Positions 40,487-50,137 of a stretch of 64,000 nucleotides of DNA are shown piece after piece. The notes beneath the pieces were generated by a model. It made no database searches. It was given only the letters and a program-made list of their open reading frames with translations, and was not told the DNA's origin. Made by a program: the position numbers and the translations under genes. The stretch is from NCBI RefSeq assembly GCF_038096165.1, contig NZ_CP151076.1, forward strand, positions 4,089,501 to 4,153,500, in the 5' to 3' direction. Numbering within the stretch: position 1 is the first letter of the stretch; each line of letters opens with the position of its first letter. Source of the DNA: Pseudomonas sp. G.S.17. Its GTDB lineage: Bacteria; Pseudomonadota; Gammaproteobacteria; Pseudomonadales; Pseudomonadaceae.

Positions 40487-40573
40487 GGTCGCGGTGATCA
40501 AAAGGCATCCCCCAGGCACGGAAGTTGCTGTCGCCAACTCCATAACCCTAAACATCCTTCTCAGGAATCCGCC

Positions 40574-43500
40574 GTGCGACCCTCCGGCTCTCAACGCATC
40601 GTCAAGGTGCGCCGCGATTACAACAGTCTGGTCGCCGACGAGACCATGGAGGACTACGCCTTACGCTTCACGCCGAAATCCTTTCGCAAGTGGTCGGAAT
40701 TCCGCATCGCCAACACCGCTGTCGGTGCAGTTTCGTTTCTGGCGCTGGAAGCCATCGGCGGCGCGCTGGTCATGAGTTACGGCTTCACCAACACCTTGTG
40801 GGCGATCCTCGCCACGGCGCTGGTGATTTTCCTCACCGGCCTGCCGATCAGCTACTACGCGGCCCGCTACGGCGTGGACATGGACTTGCTGACCCGTGGC
40901 GCGGGCTTTGGCTACATCGGTTCGACCATTACTTCGCTGATCTACGCCAGTTTCACCTTCCTGTTTTTCGCCCTCGAAGCGGCAATCATGGCCTTGGCCA
41001 TCGAGCTGTATTTCCACATTCCACTAGCCATGGCCTATGTGATTTGCTCGATCATCGTCATCCCGCTGGTGGCCTACGGCATCACCCTGATCAGCCGTCT
41101 CCAGATGTGGTCGCAACCGTTGTGGCTGACCTTGTTGCTGGTGCCCTACATCTTCGTGATCTGGAAAAACCCCGAAGCGCTCTCCGACCTGACCAGTTTT
41201 GCCGGGCGTGAAGGCGAAGGCGGCACCTTCAATCTGCTGTTTTTTGGTGCAGCGTTCAGCGTGGCGCTGTCGTTAGTGACACAGATTGGCGAACAGGTGG
41301 ACTACCTGCGCTTCCTGCCGGAGAAAACCCGCAAAAACCGCAAGCGCTGGTGGGCCGCGCTGCTCATGGCCGGGCCGGGCTGGATCATTCCCGGCGCGAT
41401 CAAGATCATGGCGGGCGCGTTCCTGGCGTTTCTCGCCCTGCAACACGAAGTGCCCATCGAACGCGCCGCCGAGCCGACGCAGATGTATCTGGTCGCGTTT
41501 CGCTATGTGTTCAGCTCGCCGGAATGGGCGCTGGCGGCCATGGTGCTGTTCGTGATCATTTCCCAGATCAAGATCAACCTGACCAATGCTTACGCCGGTT
41601 CCCTGGCCTGGTCGAACTTCTTCGCCAGGGTCACACACAGCCATCCCGGACGTGTCGTGTGGCTGGTGTTCAACGTGGCGATTGCCCTGATCCTCATGGA
41701 ATTGGGGGTCTTCGACGCCATTGAACAAGTGCTCGGTCTGTACGCCAACGTGGCCATCGCCTGGATCGGCACGCTGGTTGCCGATCTGGTGATCAACAAA
41801 CCGCTGGGCCTGTCGCCCAAATACATCGAATTCAAGCGCGCGCACTTGTACGACATCAATCCGGTGGGCGTCGGCGCTATGTCGATTGCCTCGCTGCTGT
41901 CGATCAGTGCCCATTTCGGGGCATTCGGCGCCCTGGCGCAGACCGCCCCGCCGCTGATTTCCCTGACCACCGCGCTGATCGTCGCACCGCTGATCGCCTG
42001 GTGGACCAAGGGCAAGTACTACATCGCCCGCACCAGCGACCCGTTGCAGCTGTTTCCCCTCGGCCAGCAGACCAGCCTGCGCTGCGGCCTGTGCAGTAAT
42101 GAATTCGAAACCCCGGACATGGCGTATTGCCCGGCCTACAGCTCGCCGATCTGTTCGCTGTGCTGCTCCCTCGACGCGCGTTGCGCCGACCAATGCAAAA
42201 GCCGCGCGCGCCTGTCGATGCAGTTTGAAGACGCCATCAGCCGACTGTTGCCGAAATTACCACTGCACTACCTGCACACCCGACTCGCCCAGTATCTGGG
42301 TTTGCTGACGGTGTTGTTGCTAACGATATCCGGCGCGCTGGCGGTGATTTACGGTCAGGTTTCCCACAGCCTGATCGACCAGTCTCCGACGGTGCATCAC
42401 ACGCTTTTCCTGGCGTTCCTCAAGGCGTTTTTCACCCTGTGCGTGTTCGCTGGAATCCTCGCCTGGTGGGTGGTGCTGACCCGGGAAAGCCGCCGCGTCG
42501 CCCTGGAAGAGTCGGATCGCCAGACCTCATTGCTGATGCAGGAAATCGCCGCCCACGACAAGACCGACCAAGCCCTGCAAAAAGCCAAGGAAGCCTCCGA
42601 GGCTGCCAATGCGGCGAAGAGCCGCTACGTCACCGGGCTGTCCCACGAGTTGCGTACGCCGCTGAACAGTATTCTCGGTTTCACCCAGATTTTACAACGC
42701 GACGCCGCAACTCCCGCCCACCAGCAAGACCCGTTGGCGACCATTCTGCGCAGCAGCTCGCATCTGCTGTCGTTGATCGACGGCCTGCTGGATGTGGCCA
42801 AGATCGAAGCGGGCAAGTTGCGTCTGGAACCTTCGGAAATCCTCTTTCAGGAATTCCTCCACGACCTCGAACATATGTTCGCCCCCACCGCCCGGGAAAA
42901 AGGCCTGGGCTTTCGCCTGGACGTGGTCGGCCGCATGCCCGCCGTGGTGCGCGGCGATGAGAAACGCGTACGGCAAATCCTGATCAACCTGCTGGGCAAC
43001 GCGGTGAATTTCACCGACAGCGGTGAAGTCTGCCTACGGGTCAGCTATCGGCGGGAAACCGCGATTTTCGACATCGTGGACACCGGCATCGGCATCGCCC
43101 CACAACAGATCGAACGGATTTTCCAGCCGTTCGAGCGCGGCGGACTGGTTCGCCAGGACAACGGCGTCGGCCTGGGTTTGACCATCACCCGCATGCTCAC
43201 CTCGTTGATGGGCGGCGCGCTGTCGGTGACCAGCCAGCCTGACGAAGGCACGCATTTTCAGGTACGGCTGTTTCTCTCCGAAGTGCGTGTGCCCAAGGCG
43301 GTGATCCATGTCGATCACGATGTGATGGGCTACGAAGGTCCACGCCGACTGGTGCTGGTGGTGGACGACCACATTGAACATCGCAAGGTCATCAGCGGCA
43401 TGCTCACACCGTTGGGTTTTGAGGTCGCCCAAGCGGCCAATGGCCAGGAAGCGATTCGTCAGGTGTCATTGCTGCATCCGGATCTGATCCTCATGGACCT

Positions 43501-43975
43501 GTCGATGCCGGACATGGACGGCTGGGAAACCAGCCGCCTGATCCGCCGCAACGCGCTGTCGCTGGCGCCGATCATCATTATTTCCGCCAACGCCAACCCC
43601 TTCGCCGACGACAAGGAGCGCAGTCTTCCCGAGGTCTGCAACGATTACCTGGCCAAACCGGTGCATATCCAGCAACTGCTCGACCGCATGCAGCATCACC
43701 TGCAACTGCACTGGCTGCGCCGGCTGCGCCCCGCGCCACTGATCAAACTGCCCTGGACGCTGCCGCCGCGTCAGGATCTGGAAGATCTGTACGAACTCTG
43801 TGGCTTGGGTTATGTGCGCGGCATTCAAGCCAAACTCGACGCCATCGAACGTGACAGCCAGCACAGCGCCAGCTTTGTCGCCGACCTGCGGATGCTCGCC
43901 AAAGGCTTCCGACTCGATGAACTCAGCCTGCAACTCAAGGAGGCCCTCAATGAACGCCCTGACTCAACCCGCTGA
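40574..43975 (+). CDS. NCS1-transporter / hybrid histidine kinase fusion
   Basis: A 1,133-residue membrane sensor. Residues about 20-490 form a CodB/NCS1-type nucleobase:cation symporter domain with about 12 helices (ISYYAARYGVDMDLLTRGAG; AGPGWIIPGAIKIMAG). A cysteine cluster follows at about 503-545 (CGLCSNEF, then CSLCCSLDARCADQCK), possibly metal-binding. Two more helices lead to a kinase core with phospho-His 691 in SHELRTPLNSILGF, the N box (INLLGNAVNFTDSG) and G boxes. A receiver domain has Asp975 in LMDLSMPDMDGW. The start is GTG 40574 with AGGA 7 bases upstream. Its 3' end overlaps the response regulator by 26 bases. It resembles CbrA in design (transporter fused to kinase), but with NCS1 instead of SLC5. 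It probably senses urea, amides or a related nitrogen source. Confidence 0.9.
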   Translation: MRPSGSQRIVKVRRDYNSLVADETMEDYALRFTPKSFRKWSEFRIANTAVGAVSFLALEAIGGALVMSYGFTNTLWAILATALVIFLTGLPISYYAARYGVDMDLLTRGAGFGYIGSTITSLIYASFTFLFFALEAAIMALAIELYFHIPLAMAYVICSIIVIPLVAYGITLISRLQMWSQPLWLTLLLVPYIFVIWKNPEALSDLTSFAGREGEGGTFNLLFFGAAFSVALSLVTQIGEQVDYLRFLPEKTRKNRKRWWAALLMAGPGWIIPGAIKIMAGAFLAFLALQHEVPIERAAEPTQMYLVAFRYVFSSPEWALAAMVLFVIISQIKINLTNAYAGSLAWSNFFARVTHSHPGRVVWLVFNVAIALILMELGVFDAIEQVLGLYANVAIAWIGTLVADLVINKPLGLSPKYIEFKRAHLYDINPVGVGAMSIASLLSISAHFGAFGALAQTAPPLISLTTALIVAPLIAWWTKGKYYIARTSDPLQLFPLGQQTSLRCGLCSNEFETPDMAYCPAYSSPICSLCCSLDARCADQCKSRARLSMQFEDAISRLLPKLPLHYLHTRLAQYLGLLTVLLLTISGALAVIYGQVSHSLIDQSPTVHHTLFLAFLKAFFTLCVFAGILAWWVVLTRESRRVALEESDRQTSLLMQEIAAHDKTDQALQKAKEASEAANAAKSRYVTGLSHELRTPLNSILGFTQILQRDAATPAHQQDPLATILRSSSHLLSLIDGLLDVAKIEAGKLRLEPSEILFQEFLHDLEHMFAPTAREKGLGFRLDVVGRMPAVVRGDEKRVRQILINLLGNAVNFTDSGEVCLRVSYRRETAIFDIVDTGIGIAPQQIERIFQPFERGGLVRQDNGVGLGLTITRMLTSLMGGALSVTSQPDEGTHFQVRLFLSEVRVPKAVIHVDHDVMGYEGPRRLVLVVDDHIEHRKVISGMLTPLGFEVAQAANGQEAIRQVSLLHPDLILMDLSMPDMDGWETSRLIRRNALSLAPIIIISANANPFADDKERSLPEVCNDYLAKPVHIQQLLDRMQHHLQLHWLRRLRPAPLIKLPWTLPPRQDLEDLYELCGLGYVRGIQAKLDAIERDSQHSASFVADLRMLAKGFRLDELSLQLKEALNERPDSTR

Positions 43976-44627
43976 AAACGGTGTGATCCTGATTGTCGAC
44001 GACACGCCGGACAATCTGGCTTTGCTCTCCGACGCGCTTGATGAAGCTGGCTACATGGTCCTCGTCGCACTGGACGGCACCAGCGCCCTGAACCGCATCC
44101 AGCGTCGCCGCCCGGACCTGATCCTGCTCGACGCCATGATGCCCGGCCTCGACGGCTTCGAAACCTGCCGACGCATCAAAGCCCAGCCCGACACCGCCAA
44201 CATCCCGGTGCTGTTCATGACCGCCCTGACCGACAGCGAACACGTGGTCAAAGGCTTCGAAGCCGGTGCCATCGACTACGTGACCAAACCCATCATCTGC
44301 AACGAAGTCCTGGCCCGCGTCGCCTCCCACCTGCGCACCGCCCGCATCCTGCAATCGGCACGCAACGCCTCACAATCCGCCAGCCTGGGCTTCAACGACA
44401 AACCCGCCTACGGCAAACTCTCCAGCCGCTTCCAACTCACCGAACGCGAAATCGAAGTACTGCGCTGGGTCGCCTGCGGCAAAACCAACAAAGACATCGG
44501 CGACATCCTCCAACTCAGCCCCCGCACCGTGAACAAACACCTGGAGCATATTTATATAAAGCTTGGGGTCGAGACGAGAACGGCGGCGACATCGGTGGCG
44601 TTGGCGGCGATGACGGATAGGGTTTGA
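43950..44627 (+). CDS. LuxR/NarL-type response regulator
   Basis: A 225-residue response regulator. The receiver domain (ILIVDDTPDNLALLSDALDE) has Asp61 in LLLDAMMPGLDGFE and the switch Lys in DYVTKPI. A GerE/LuxR HTH lies at about 160-225 (LTEREIEVLRWVACGKTNKD and LQLSPRTVNKHLEHIYIKLG). AAGGAGG is 6 bases before the ATG, inside the kinase gene, so the pair is translationally coupled. It is the cognate partner of the NCS1-kinase fusion and the likely activator at the palindromes upstream of urtA. Confidence 0.93.
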   Translation: MNALTQPAENGVILIVDDTPDNLALLSDALDEAGYMVLVALDGTSALNRIQRRRPDLILLDAMMPGLDGFETCRRIKAQPDTANIPVLFMTALTDSEHVVKGFEAGAIDYVTKPIICNEVLARVASHLRTARILQSARNASQSASLGFNDKPAYGKLSSRFQLTEREIEVLRWVACGKTNKDIGDILQLSPRTVNKHLEHIYIKLGVETRTAATSVALAAMTDRV

Positions 44628-44632
44628 AAGTA

Positions 44633-44657
44633 GGCTACTGTTCGGTAGCCCGGCTTT
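44633..44657 (+). terminator. intrinsic terminator of the kinase-regulator operon
   Basis: GGCTAC (44633-44638) pairs with GTAGCC (44645-44650) over a 6-base loop, followed by CGGCTTTTATT. Confidence 0.65.
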
Positions 44658-44678
44658 TATTGTTTGTAGGCCATACAT

Positions 44679-45341
44679 TTAAACTCGCGTTTTAGGTAAC
44701 GCCCGAATTTCGTAACTCTCCGCTTCCAGTTCTAGCTGACCATAATAGAAAGCGCCTTGATATTGGCTGCTTACCATGACTCTGGCGCAATCAAGCTCGG
44801 CAGAATCCTTCACCCGACTAAATTCCAGAAGCGCACCGCCCCGGAAAATACAGTCTGCTGAAACGGGTTCGTTGTCACGGTTGTAGAAGTTGAATTTTTG
44901 TATACCGTTTATTTTAAAGGTGAAGGGTTGATATGGATTATGATTATCGTCCAGCGTTGTTAAGCTCAGCTCGAATGCATCGCTTTTGAAAACCCTTTCC
45001 AGACGCATCCGCTTAAGCGATAAAAATACGCGTAAGGTTGGGCTGAAAGCGCGCGATTGGAGTGGCTGGCAAAATACATAGAAAAGATCAATCACGGGTT
45101 TTAACGCAGCAAAACCGAACGCGAAAGCGGCCAGTGACGCAAGAAGCATCCCGACAGGTGCGCAAGCACCGCGCCGCCGTGCGACTCTATAAGTGCAAAC
45201 ATCAGGATCACGTATAGGCTCTGATACAACCCAGAAGGTGGCAACGCAAAAAGTTGTGAATAGCAAAAATATCCATAGCGTCCTCTCTACATTTTCAAGG
45301 CGTTCCCAACGTTCACCAAGGCGAAGATTTTTTAAACTCAT
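44679..45341 (-). CDS. membrane protein, possible second T6SS immunity factor
   Basis: A 220-residue protein with two N-terminal membrane helices (LWIFLLFTTFCVATFWVV and GMLLASLAAFAFGFAALKPV) and a soluble, beta-rich C-terminal part (LSLTTLDDNHNPYQPFTFKI). No family is recognised. It is the last gene of the vgrG operon, 5 bases after the preceding gene, and its DNA is visibly more AT-rich than the core genes, with a weak ribosome site. Position and composition are typical of an immunity or accessory protein for the pore-type effector, but this is inference. Confidence 0.7.
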   Translation of the reverse strand: MSLKNLRLGERWERLENVERTLWIFLLFTTFCVATFWVVSEPIRDPDVCTYRVARRRGACAPVGMLLASLAAFAFGFAALKPVIDLFYVFCQPLQSRAFSPTLRVFLSLKRMRLERVFKSDAFELSLTTLDDNHNPYQPFTFKINGIQKFNFYNRDNEPVSADCIFRGGALLEFSRVKDSAELDCARVMVSSQYQGAFYYGQLELEAESYEIRALPKTRV

Positions 45342-45346
45342 AAGAC

Positions 45347-46417
45347 TTAGTCCACATACCGAACATGCCGCGCCATCAGGTTCGGGCGTTTGAAGGTGTC
45401 GATGTTGTCGATATTTTCTAGCAGCTGGATTAGCTGCTGCTTGTAGGTTTCATCGTCCATGTCGATCCAGAAGCGCGGGTTGCGGCCGGTTTTCAGGTCG
45501 TGGGCGGCGGTGGTCGGGTCCAGGTGGCGAAACTCTTCATAGCGCGGCAAATCCGGCAGCGGGCGGCTGGTGTCCATGTAGTTCTGCAGGAAATCCCACA
45601 AAGCGCAGGGCATTTGCCAGCGGTTATCCAGGTTCACCAACGACGAGAAATTGATCACGATGTCCCTATAACGGTGGGCGATGCACAACACATGATTCAT
45701 CGAACCCTGCCGATCCGGCCCCGACTCCAGATAAGCATCGAACTCGTAAAACGGCGCAGTAATTTCGCCAATAGTGCCGTTCTTTTTGTATTCGCCGTTA
45801 TTGTTGTAATCGAATAGCGTGACCAGACCGGTGCGGCGGTTTAGCTCCCAGATGGGGCCTCGGGAGGGTTTTACCCAGAGCTTGGGGAATTTCCTCAAGA
45901 TTAATGAGGCTGCGGCCCATGCTACATATAACGGAAGCATCGTCACGTAAAACGTTTCATCGAACAAACCCCATAATGCCTCGAAATAAGGCTCGCGAGA
46001 CTTTGCTGCTAATGCAAGCGCAGTAAGAATGTATATGGGAGTAAATATCAGAGACCACCCTTTCCCAAAAATATACAAGTACGACCAAAATTGGGAGCGT
46101 GAAGACCAGAGCGAAAACCTGAACCGCTCATGGTCGTGCCGATCATGAAAATCTACATGTTCGTAAGGCGCAGGAACGTAAGTACCGGCCGCAATTTTCT
46201 CTTGGCGTTCTTTACGCATATCTTCACGAAAACGTAGGTTGTTCGGCGAGCGCCGTCGCATAAATGCGTCCGGTGCAAGGCTCAGCGCCCGCCCCCACGG
46301 TAAGCGCTTTTTGCTAAAACGCCTGAGCCATGACCGCTCCGTTGAAGCTTGTTGCTTAGGAATGCCGTCTGAACGATAAGCGGTATCTGCATAGTAAGGC
46401 GTCTTCTGGGTACTCAT
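45347..46417 (-). CDS. membrane protein, likely cognate immunity of the T6SS effector (DUF6708-like)
   Basis: A 356-residue protein with a long charged N-terminus (WGRALSLAPDAFMRRRSPNN), two central membrane helices (SLIFTPIYILTALALAA and YVTMLPLYVAWAAASLIL) and a cytosolic or periplasmic C-terminal domain. The latter begins GPIWELNRRTGLVTLFDYNN. I believe it belongs to the family listed as DUF6708, often found next to BTH_I2691-type effectors, but that is from memory. Its ATG overlaps the effector stop by 4 bases (ATGA), so the two proteins are made together. A membrane location is what immunity to a pore-forming toxin requires. Confidence 0.7.
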   Translation of the reverse strand: MSTQKTPYYADTAYRSDGIPKQQASTERSWLRRFSKKRLPWGRALSLAPDAFMRRRSPNNLRFREDMRKERQEKIAAGTYVPAPYEHVDFHDRHDHERFRFSLWSSRSQFWSYLYIFGKGWSLIFTPIYILTALALAAKSREPYFEALWGLFDETFYVTMLPLYVAWAAASLILRKFPKLWVKPSRGPIWELNRRTGLVTLFDYNNNGEYKKNGTIGEITAPFYEFDAYLESGPDRQGSMNHVLCIAHRYRDIVINFSSLVNLDNRWQMPCALWDFLQNYMDTSRPLPDLPRYEEFRHLDPTTAAHDLKTGRNPRFWIDMDDETYKQQLIQLLENIDNIDTFKRPNLMARHVRYVD

Positions 46418-49400
46418 TTCGCGGTCTTCGCCCGATTCTCGGTTTCGTCGGCCCAGAACAGCCGTTTGGTAACTTCAAAATCGGGTCTGGCGTAAGTCGA
46501 CCCGAAGGGGGTTGGATCTTTGGGCGGTGGCGCCGGAAAGACCCAGGTACGCTGCCCGTCATTGAGCGACAATTGAGCGCGCACGCGCCATACGTGATAG
46601 ACCTCGGGCAAGTTTTGCGCAGGTTCCGCCTTATAGGAGAAAGGTGTTTTGACGAACAGCTCCAGGGCGCCCGGCAATAGCCGATAGGCAACTGGCGTTA
46701 CAGCTATCTGCGAGCTGCTGGTCTTGCTGCGGTCGCTGTATTGATCGAAAAAGACTTCAAAGCTTTTCAGATTGAGGAAAGCCTGAGTCCCGAACTCGCC
46801 CGGTCCATTCAATAACCCGCTCAAATTACTTTCAATACGAATTCGCGTATTGGCGCTGCGCACCGGAAAAGGTACCGTGGCGCGAAAATCCAGCAGGCCG
46901 TCAGCAACGTATTCAGGGTTGCGGTCGATACTGATTCGGATATCGGCGAACAGACTGACCAGATAGTAGAAGGCATTCTGAGGGTCTTGCAGGTGTGGCG
47001 CGACATTATGCTGATCGTCGCCAAAGGGCCCTTTTTTTAGCCAGTCGTCGATGGGCTTGCTGCTCAGCCAGTACGACAATCCTGCGCCAGTGGCAATCAA
47101 TAACAGCGCAGCCCAACCCATAGGACTCAAACCAAGGAAGGTGCTGCCCCCAGCGACAACACTACCCAAAGCCGCCGTCAACCCGCCGGAAGCCATGACT
47201 AGTTGGCCTATATAGGCATCATCACCCCACCTGTAGGAATGCCACGCGTCGTAAATACTGATCCCGGTAAAAAGCAAACCTGCTCCAATCTGGCTGAACA
47301 AGCGAGCGCTGTACTCCTTAACTAGATACTCGCTTAAGGGACCCAGAAGCCGCTCCGCGAATGCTTCCGGAATGGTAAGCACAGTTTTGCGTCCAGCTGC
47401 CAAGACAGAATTACTACCAGCCAGCTTCACAGTCAGCGCCTCGAATGCGATAGCCAAATCAAGTCCCGCGCCCGCAACCCCGACAAAGCCACGAAGCCCC
47501 TCCTTCTCCCTAACCGTCTGTTCCCATCCGTCAAACTCATTACTCAGATTGTAAATCTCCAACCCCACAATCAGACCCGCCACGATCACCGAATCCAACA
47601 CGCGAAAAGCCGTACTGTCCCGCATCGAATCCCGCAGCTTGATCGCACTCTCCAGCCCACTCAGCTTGTCTGCCTTGTCCGCCGCGCGCTTGGCCACGTC
47701 TTGTTGCCAAGCGTCGTTAAACCGTTGATTGAGTCGGCTAACTGTCATGGCCGTACGGTGGTTGCGCGGGATGCCGAGCACGATTCGTTCTGGGGGCAGA
47801 TCCGGCTGCGGCCGAGCAAAACCGTGATCCTCGGCGGGGGATTTCATGACGCCATTCTGGTTGCGATAAACCCCGTATGCCTGTGCAGAGCGGCCGATGT
47901 TCTCGGGCATGTCGTCCAGGCCGAAAACGTAATAGGCCTTTCTCCGGGCGTCAGCGTGAGACAGGAAGTGCAGGTCGCCAAAGGTTTGCGGCAACATGCC
48001 GCGCAGTTGGGCGAGGCTGCGTCGATGCGCCGCTTCGTTCAGTCGAAAGCGTTTGGCAGCAGGGTCTTGCAGTGCAATGTGTTGCGCGCCATGGACCGCT
48101 CGTTCGGCGGCTTCGAGGGCGCCTTGCAGGTTTTCATTGATCGCGACCAGCGCAGCCGCGCCGGCCTTCGCTTCAAGGGTCAGGGTAGTATTGAGGCCCC
48201 CGCTTTTCAGCAAACTCGCCAAAAACATTGCATCGATCGTCGAGTACGCACCAGCGGGAGCAACACTGTCCTGTTCGGTACTGGCCAGTTCCGTCGCCCG
48301 AAAAGTGCCGTCGCCTTGATTGACCTCCGGGTTGGCGGGTGCCTGATATGGCGCGTCGAGATCCTGTTGCCCGGCATCCGGCCAGAGCATGCGGTGCATT
48401 GGATGTTGCGGGTCATTGCTGACGTGGGCGATCCACTGTTGGCCGACGCTGGCGTCGGGGCTGTAGAGGCTGAGGCCGGTCATGGCGTCGGTGATGTCGC
48501 CGCTGGCGGCCAACGGGTCGTAGCCCGACGGGCCCAGCGCCAGGGTGACGAACAGTTGGCTGACAAAATGAAAAGCCGCCGCGTATTTGAAGCCATCGAG
48601 GCTCAGGTGGTCGGCGAGGCATTGTTCAGTCTGCCGTTGTTGCAGGCACTCGCTGAGCAGCGATTGGCTCATTTCCTGCTGACGCCACAGCTGGGCGCGT
48701 TCGCTGCTGGCGGTGAAGCGGTTGATATCCAGCCGGCTCTTTTCCTTGAGCATGTCGAGTTGCTGATGCAGCGGGTTCTTCTTGCCGCCGATGGATTGCG
48801 GAACAATCAGTTGTTGCACCAGCAAGGCGCTGGCGTGATGCGGATAGCGCTGCGCCCGCTCGCCGCACAGTTCCAGCAGGTGACGCTGGTCATAAATCCG
48901 GGTGCTCAGATGCCGCAGGCGGTACTGGGTGTCGAGCAGCATCACGCCGTAGAGCGCGCGGGATCGCGCCGTTTGCAACACGTCTGCCGCAGGCGGTTGA
49001 GCCGTCCACAGGCCCGCATCGCCTTGGGTATTCGGGTCGACGATGTGCTCAAGGCATTGTGCCCAGGCGCCGATTTCCAGCGGCAATGGCACGTAAGGCG
49101 CGGTCCCCGCTTCACATAGCCGCACATGTTTGCGGGCAGCGCTGAATGCATTTGCCAGAAACTCTCCGCTCAGGTCGCACAGGTAGCGCGCTGGCTGGTC
49201 GATCATCCACTCAAAACCGGTCTGGCGCGCGCGTTGCGGGGCCGGGACTGACAGCGGAAAAGCGCCGCGATTGAGGTTCAACCAGGTGATATGGGCTCTA
49301 CTGGCCGCAGCCTGATTCTCCTTGTCACGCACATCAAAATTGCTGAAAGCGTCCAGCATGGCCACGCCATCCGGTCGGTTGGCAAAGACCGTTTTGGAGC

Positions 49401-50136
49401 GTTCTTTCGAGACCCGCAGGTCCGGGCTTTGACAGCGCTGACGACGCAACGCCGAGTCGCTTTCCAGACGCTGCAATCGAGCCCCGCTCAGCTGCACTTC
49501 GCTGAAACACAGTTGCGCGTCTACCGGTCGATCATTCCAGTTGGATGGTAACCAGATGTCGTCCAAAGCCTTGCCGGTAGCGAGGCGCGCTTCGTCGCCG
49601 AATCCCTCACCCTCGCGAAATTTCTCCAGTTCGATATCGTGATAGGTGGTGCGCTCGTCGCTGATCCGGACTTCCAGTTCACGCCACAGCCTGCCGTCGA
49701 CGAAGACATAAATAAACCCGGCGCGGCACAACACGGGAGTGCCATGATCGTGAGCGCTGTTGACGCCGGGCAGGGCCACAAAGGGCAGCACCGGGACGAT
49801 CTGGTTCCACTGTTGATCGAGTTGCCTCTTCGTAATGCGGGTTTCCGGAAGCGGCAACAGGATCGGCTTGCCCTGTGTGGTCTCGATTTCCAGCATCAGG
49901 CGATGCTTGGGCTCGCCGGACCAGTCCCAGACATGCAAGGCGCTGGGCGCGCACATGTAAGCGGTGACGATTTCGGGACGGTCTTGCGCGGTAACTGCAT
50001 CCAGCCGTTTGCTGGCGTCTTTCTCGTAGAAAGCCAGGCGTTGGGTCGAAGGATGATGCGTGCCAACCACCTGAACGATGAGTTTGTTGATTTCGCAGCA
50101 CGGGCCACGGCTCAGGGTGCCAACGGGATTAGGCAT
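46414..50136 (-). CDS. T6SS effector, VasX/BTH_I2691-like, putative membrane-targeting toxin
   Basis: A 1,240-residue protein. The N-terminal 300 residues (SRGPCCEINKLIVQVVGTHH, AGFIYVFVDGRLWRELEV) match the start of VasX-type toxins. The middle is helical and lacks a signal peptide. From about residue 860 several hydrophobic segments occur (VIVAGLIVGLEIYNL, VAGAGLDLAIAFEAL, IGAGLLFTGISIYDAW, MGWAALLLIATGAGLSYWL), as in colicin-like pore formers. The C-terminal 200 residues are beta-rich. AGGAG is 7 bases before ATG 50136, which comes just after the adaptor stop. Delivery on the neighbouring VgrG with the DUF4123 adaptor is inferred from the operon. The mechanism is not shown by catalytic residues. 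Confidence 0.82.
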   Translation of the reverse strand: MPNPVGTLSRGPCCEINKLIVQVVGTHHPSTQRLAFYEKDASKRLDAVTAQDRPEIVTAYMCAPSALHVWDWSGEPKHRLMLEIETTQGKPILLPLPETRITKRQLDQQWNQIVPVLPFVALPGVNSAHDHGTPVLCRAGFIYVFVDGRLWRELEVRISDERTTYHDIELEKFREGEGFGDEARLATGKALDDIWLPSNWNDRPVDAQLCFSEVQLSGARLQRLESDSALRRQRCQSPDLRVSKERSKTVFANRPDGVAMLDAFSNFDVRDKENQAAASRAHITWLNLNRGAFPLSVPAPQRARQTGFEWMIDQPARYLCDLSGEFLANAFSAARKHVRLCEAGTAPYVPLPLEIGAWAQCLEHIVDPNTQGDAGLWTAQPPAADVLQTARSRALYGVMLLDTQYRLRHLSTRIYDQRHLLELCGERAQRYPHHASALLVQQLIVPQSIGGKKNPLHQQLDMLKEKSRLDINRFTASSERAQLWRQQEMSQSLLSECLQQRQTEQCLADHLSLDGFKYAAAFHFVSQLFVTLALGPSGYDPLAASGDITDAMTGLSLYSPDASVGQQWIAHVSNDPQHPMHRMLWPDAGQQDLDAPYQAPANPEVNQGDGTFRATELASTEQDSVAPAGAYSTIDAMFLASLLKSGGLNTTLTLEAKAGAAALVAINENLQGALEAAERAVHGAQHIALQDPAAKRFRLNEAAHRRSLAQLRGMLPQTFGDLHFLSHADARRKAYYVFGLDDMPENIGRSAQAYGVYRNQNGVMKSPAEDHGFARPQPDLPPERIVLGIPRNHRTAMTVSRLNQRFNDAWQQDVAKRAADKADKLSGLESAIKLRDSMRDSTAFRVLDSVIVAGLIVGLEIYNLSNEFDGWEQTVREKEGLRGFVGVAGAGLDLAIAFEALTVKLAGSNSVLAAGRKTVLTIPEAFAERLLGPLSEYLVKEYSARLFSQIGAGLLFTGISIYDAWHSYRWGDDAYIGQLVMASGGLTAALGSVVAGGSTFLGLSPMGWAALLLIATGAGLSYWLSSKPIDDWLKKGPFGDDQHNVAPHLQDPQNAFYYLVSLFADIRISIDRNPEYVADGLLDFRATVPFPVRSANTRIRIESNLSGLLNGPGEFGTQAFLNLKSFEVFFDQYSDRSKTSSSQIAVTPVAYRLLPGALELFVKTPFSYKAEPAQNLPEVYHVWRVRAQLSLNDGQRTWVFPAPPPKDPTPFGSTYARPDFEVTKRLFWADETENRAKTAK

Positions 50137-50137
50137 G

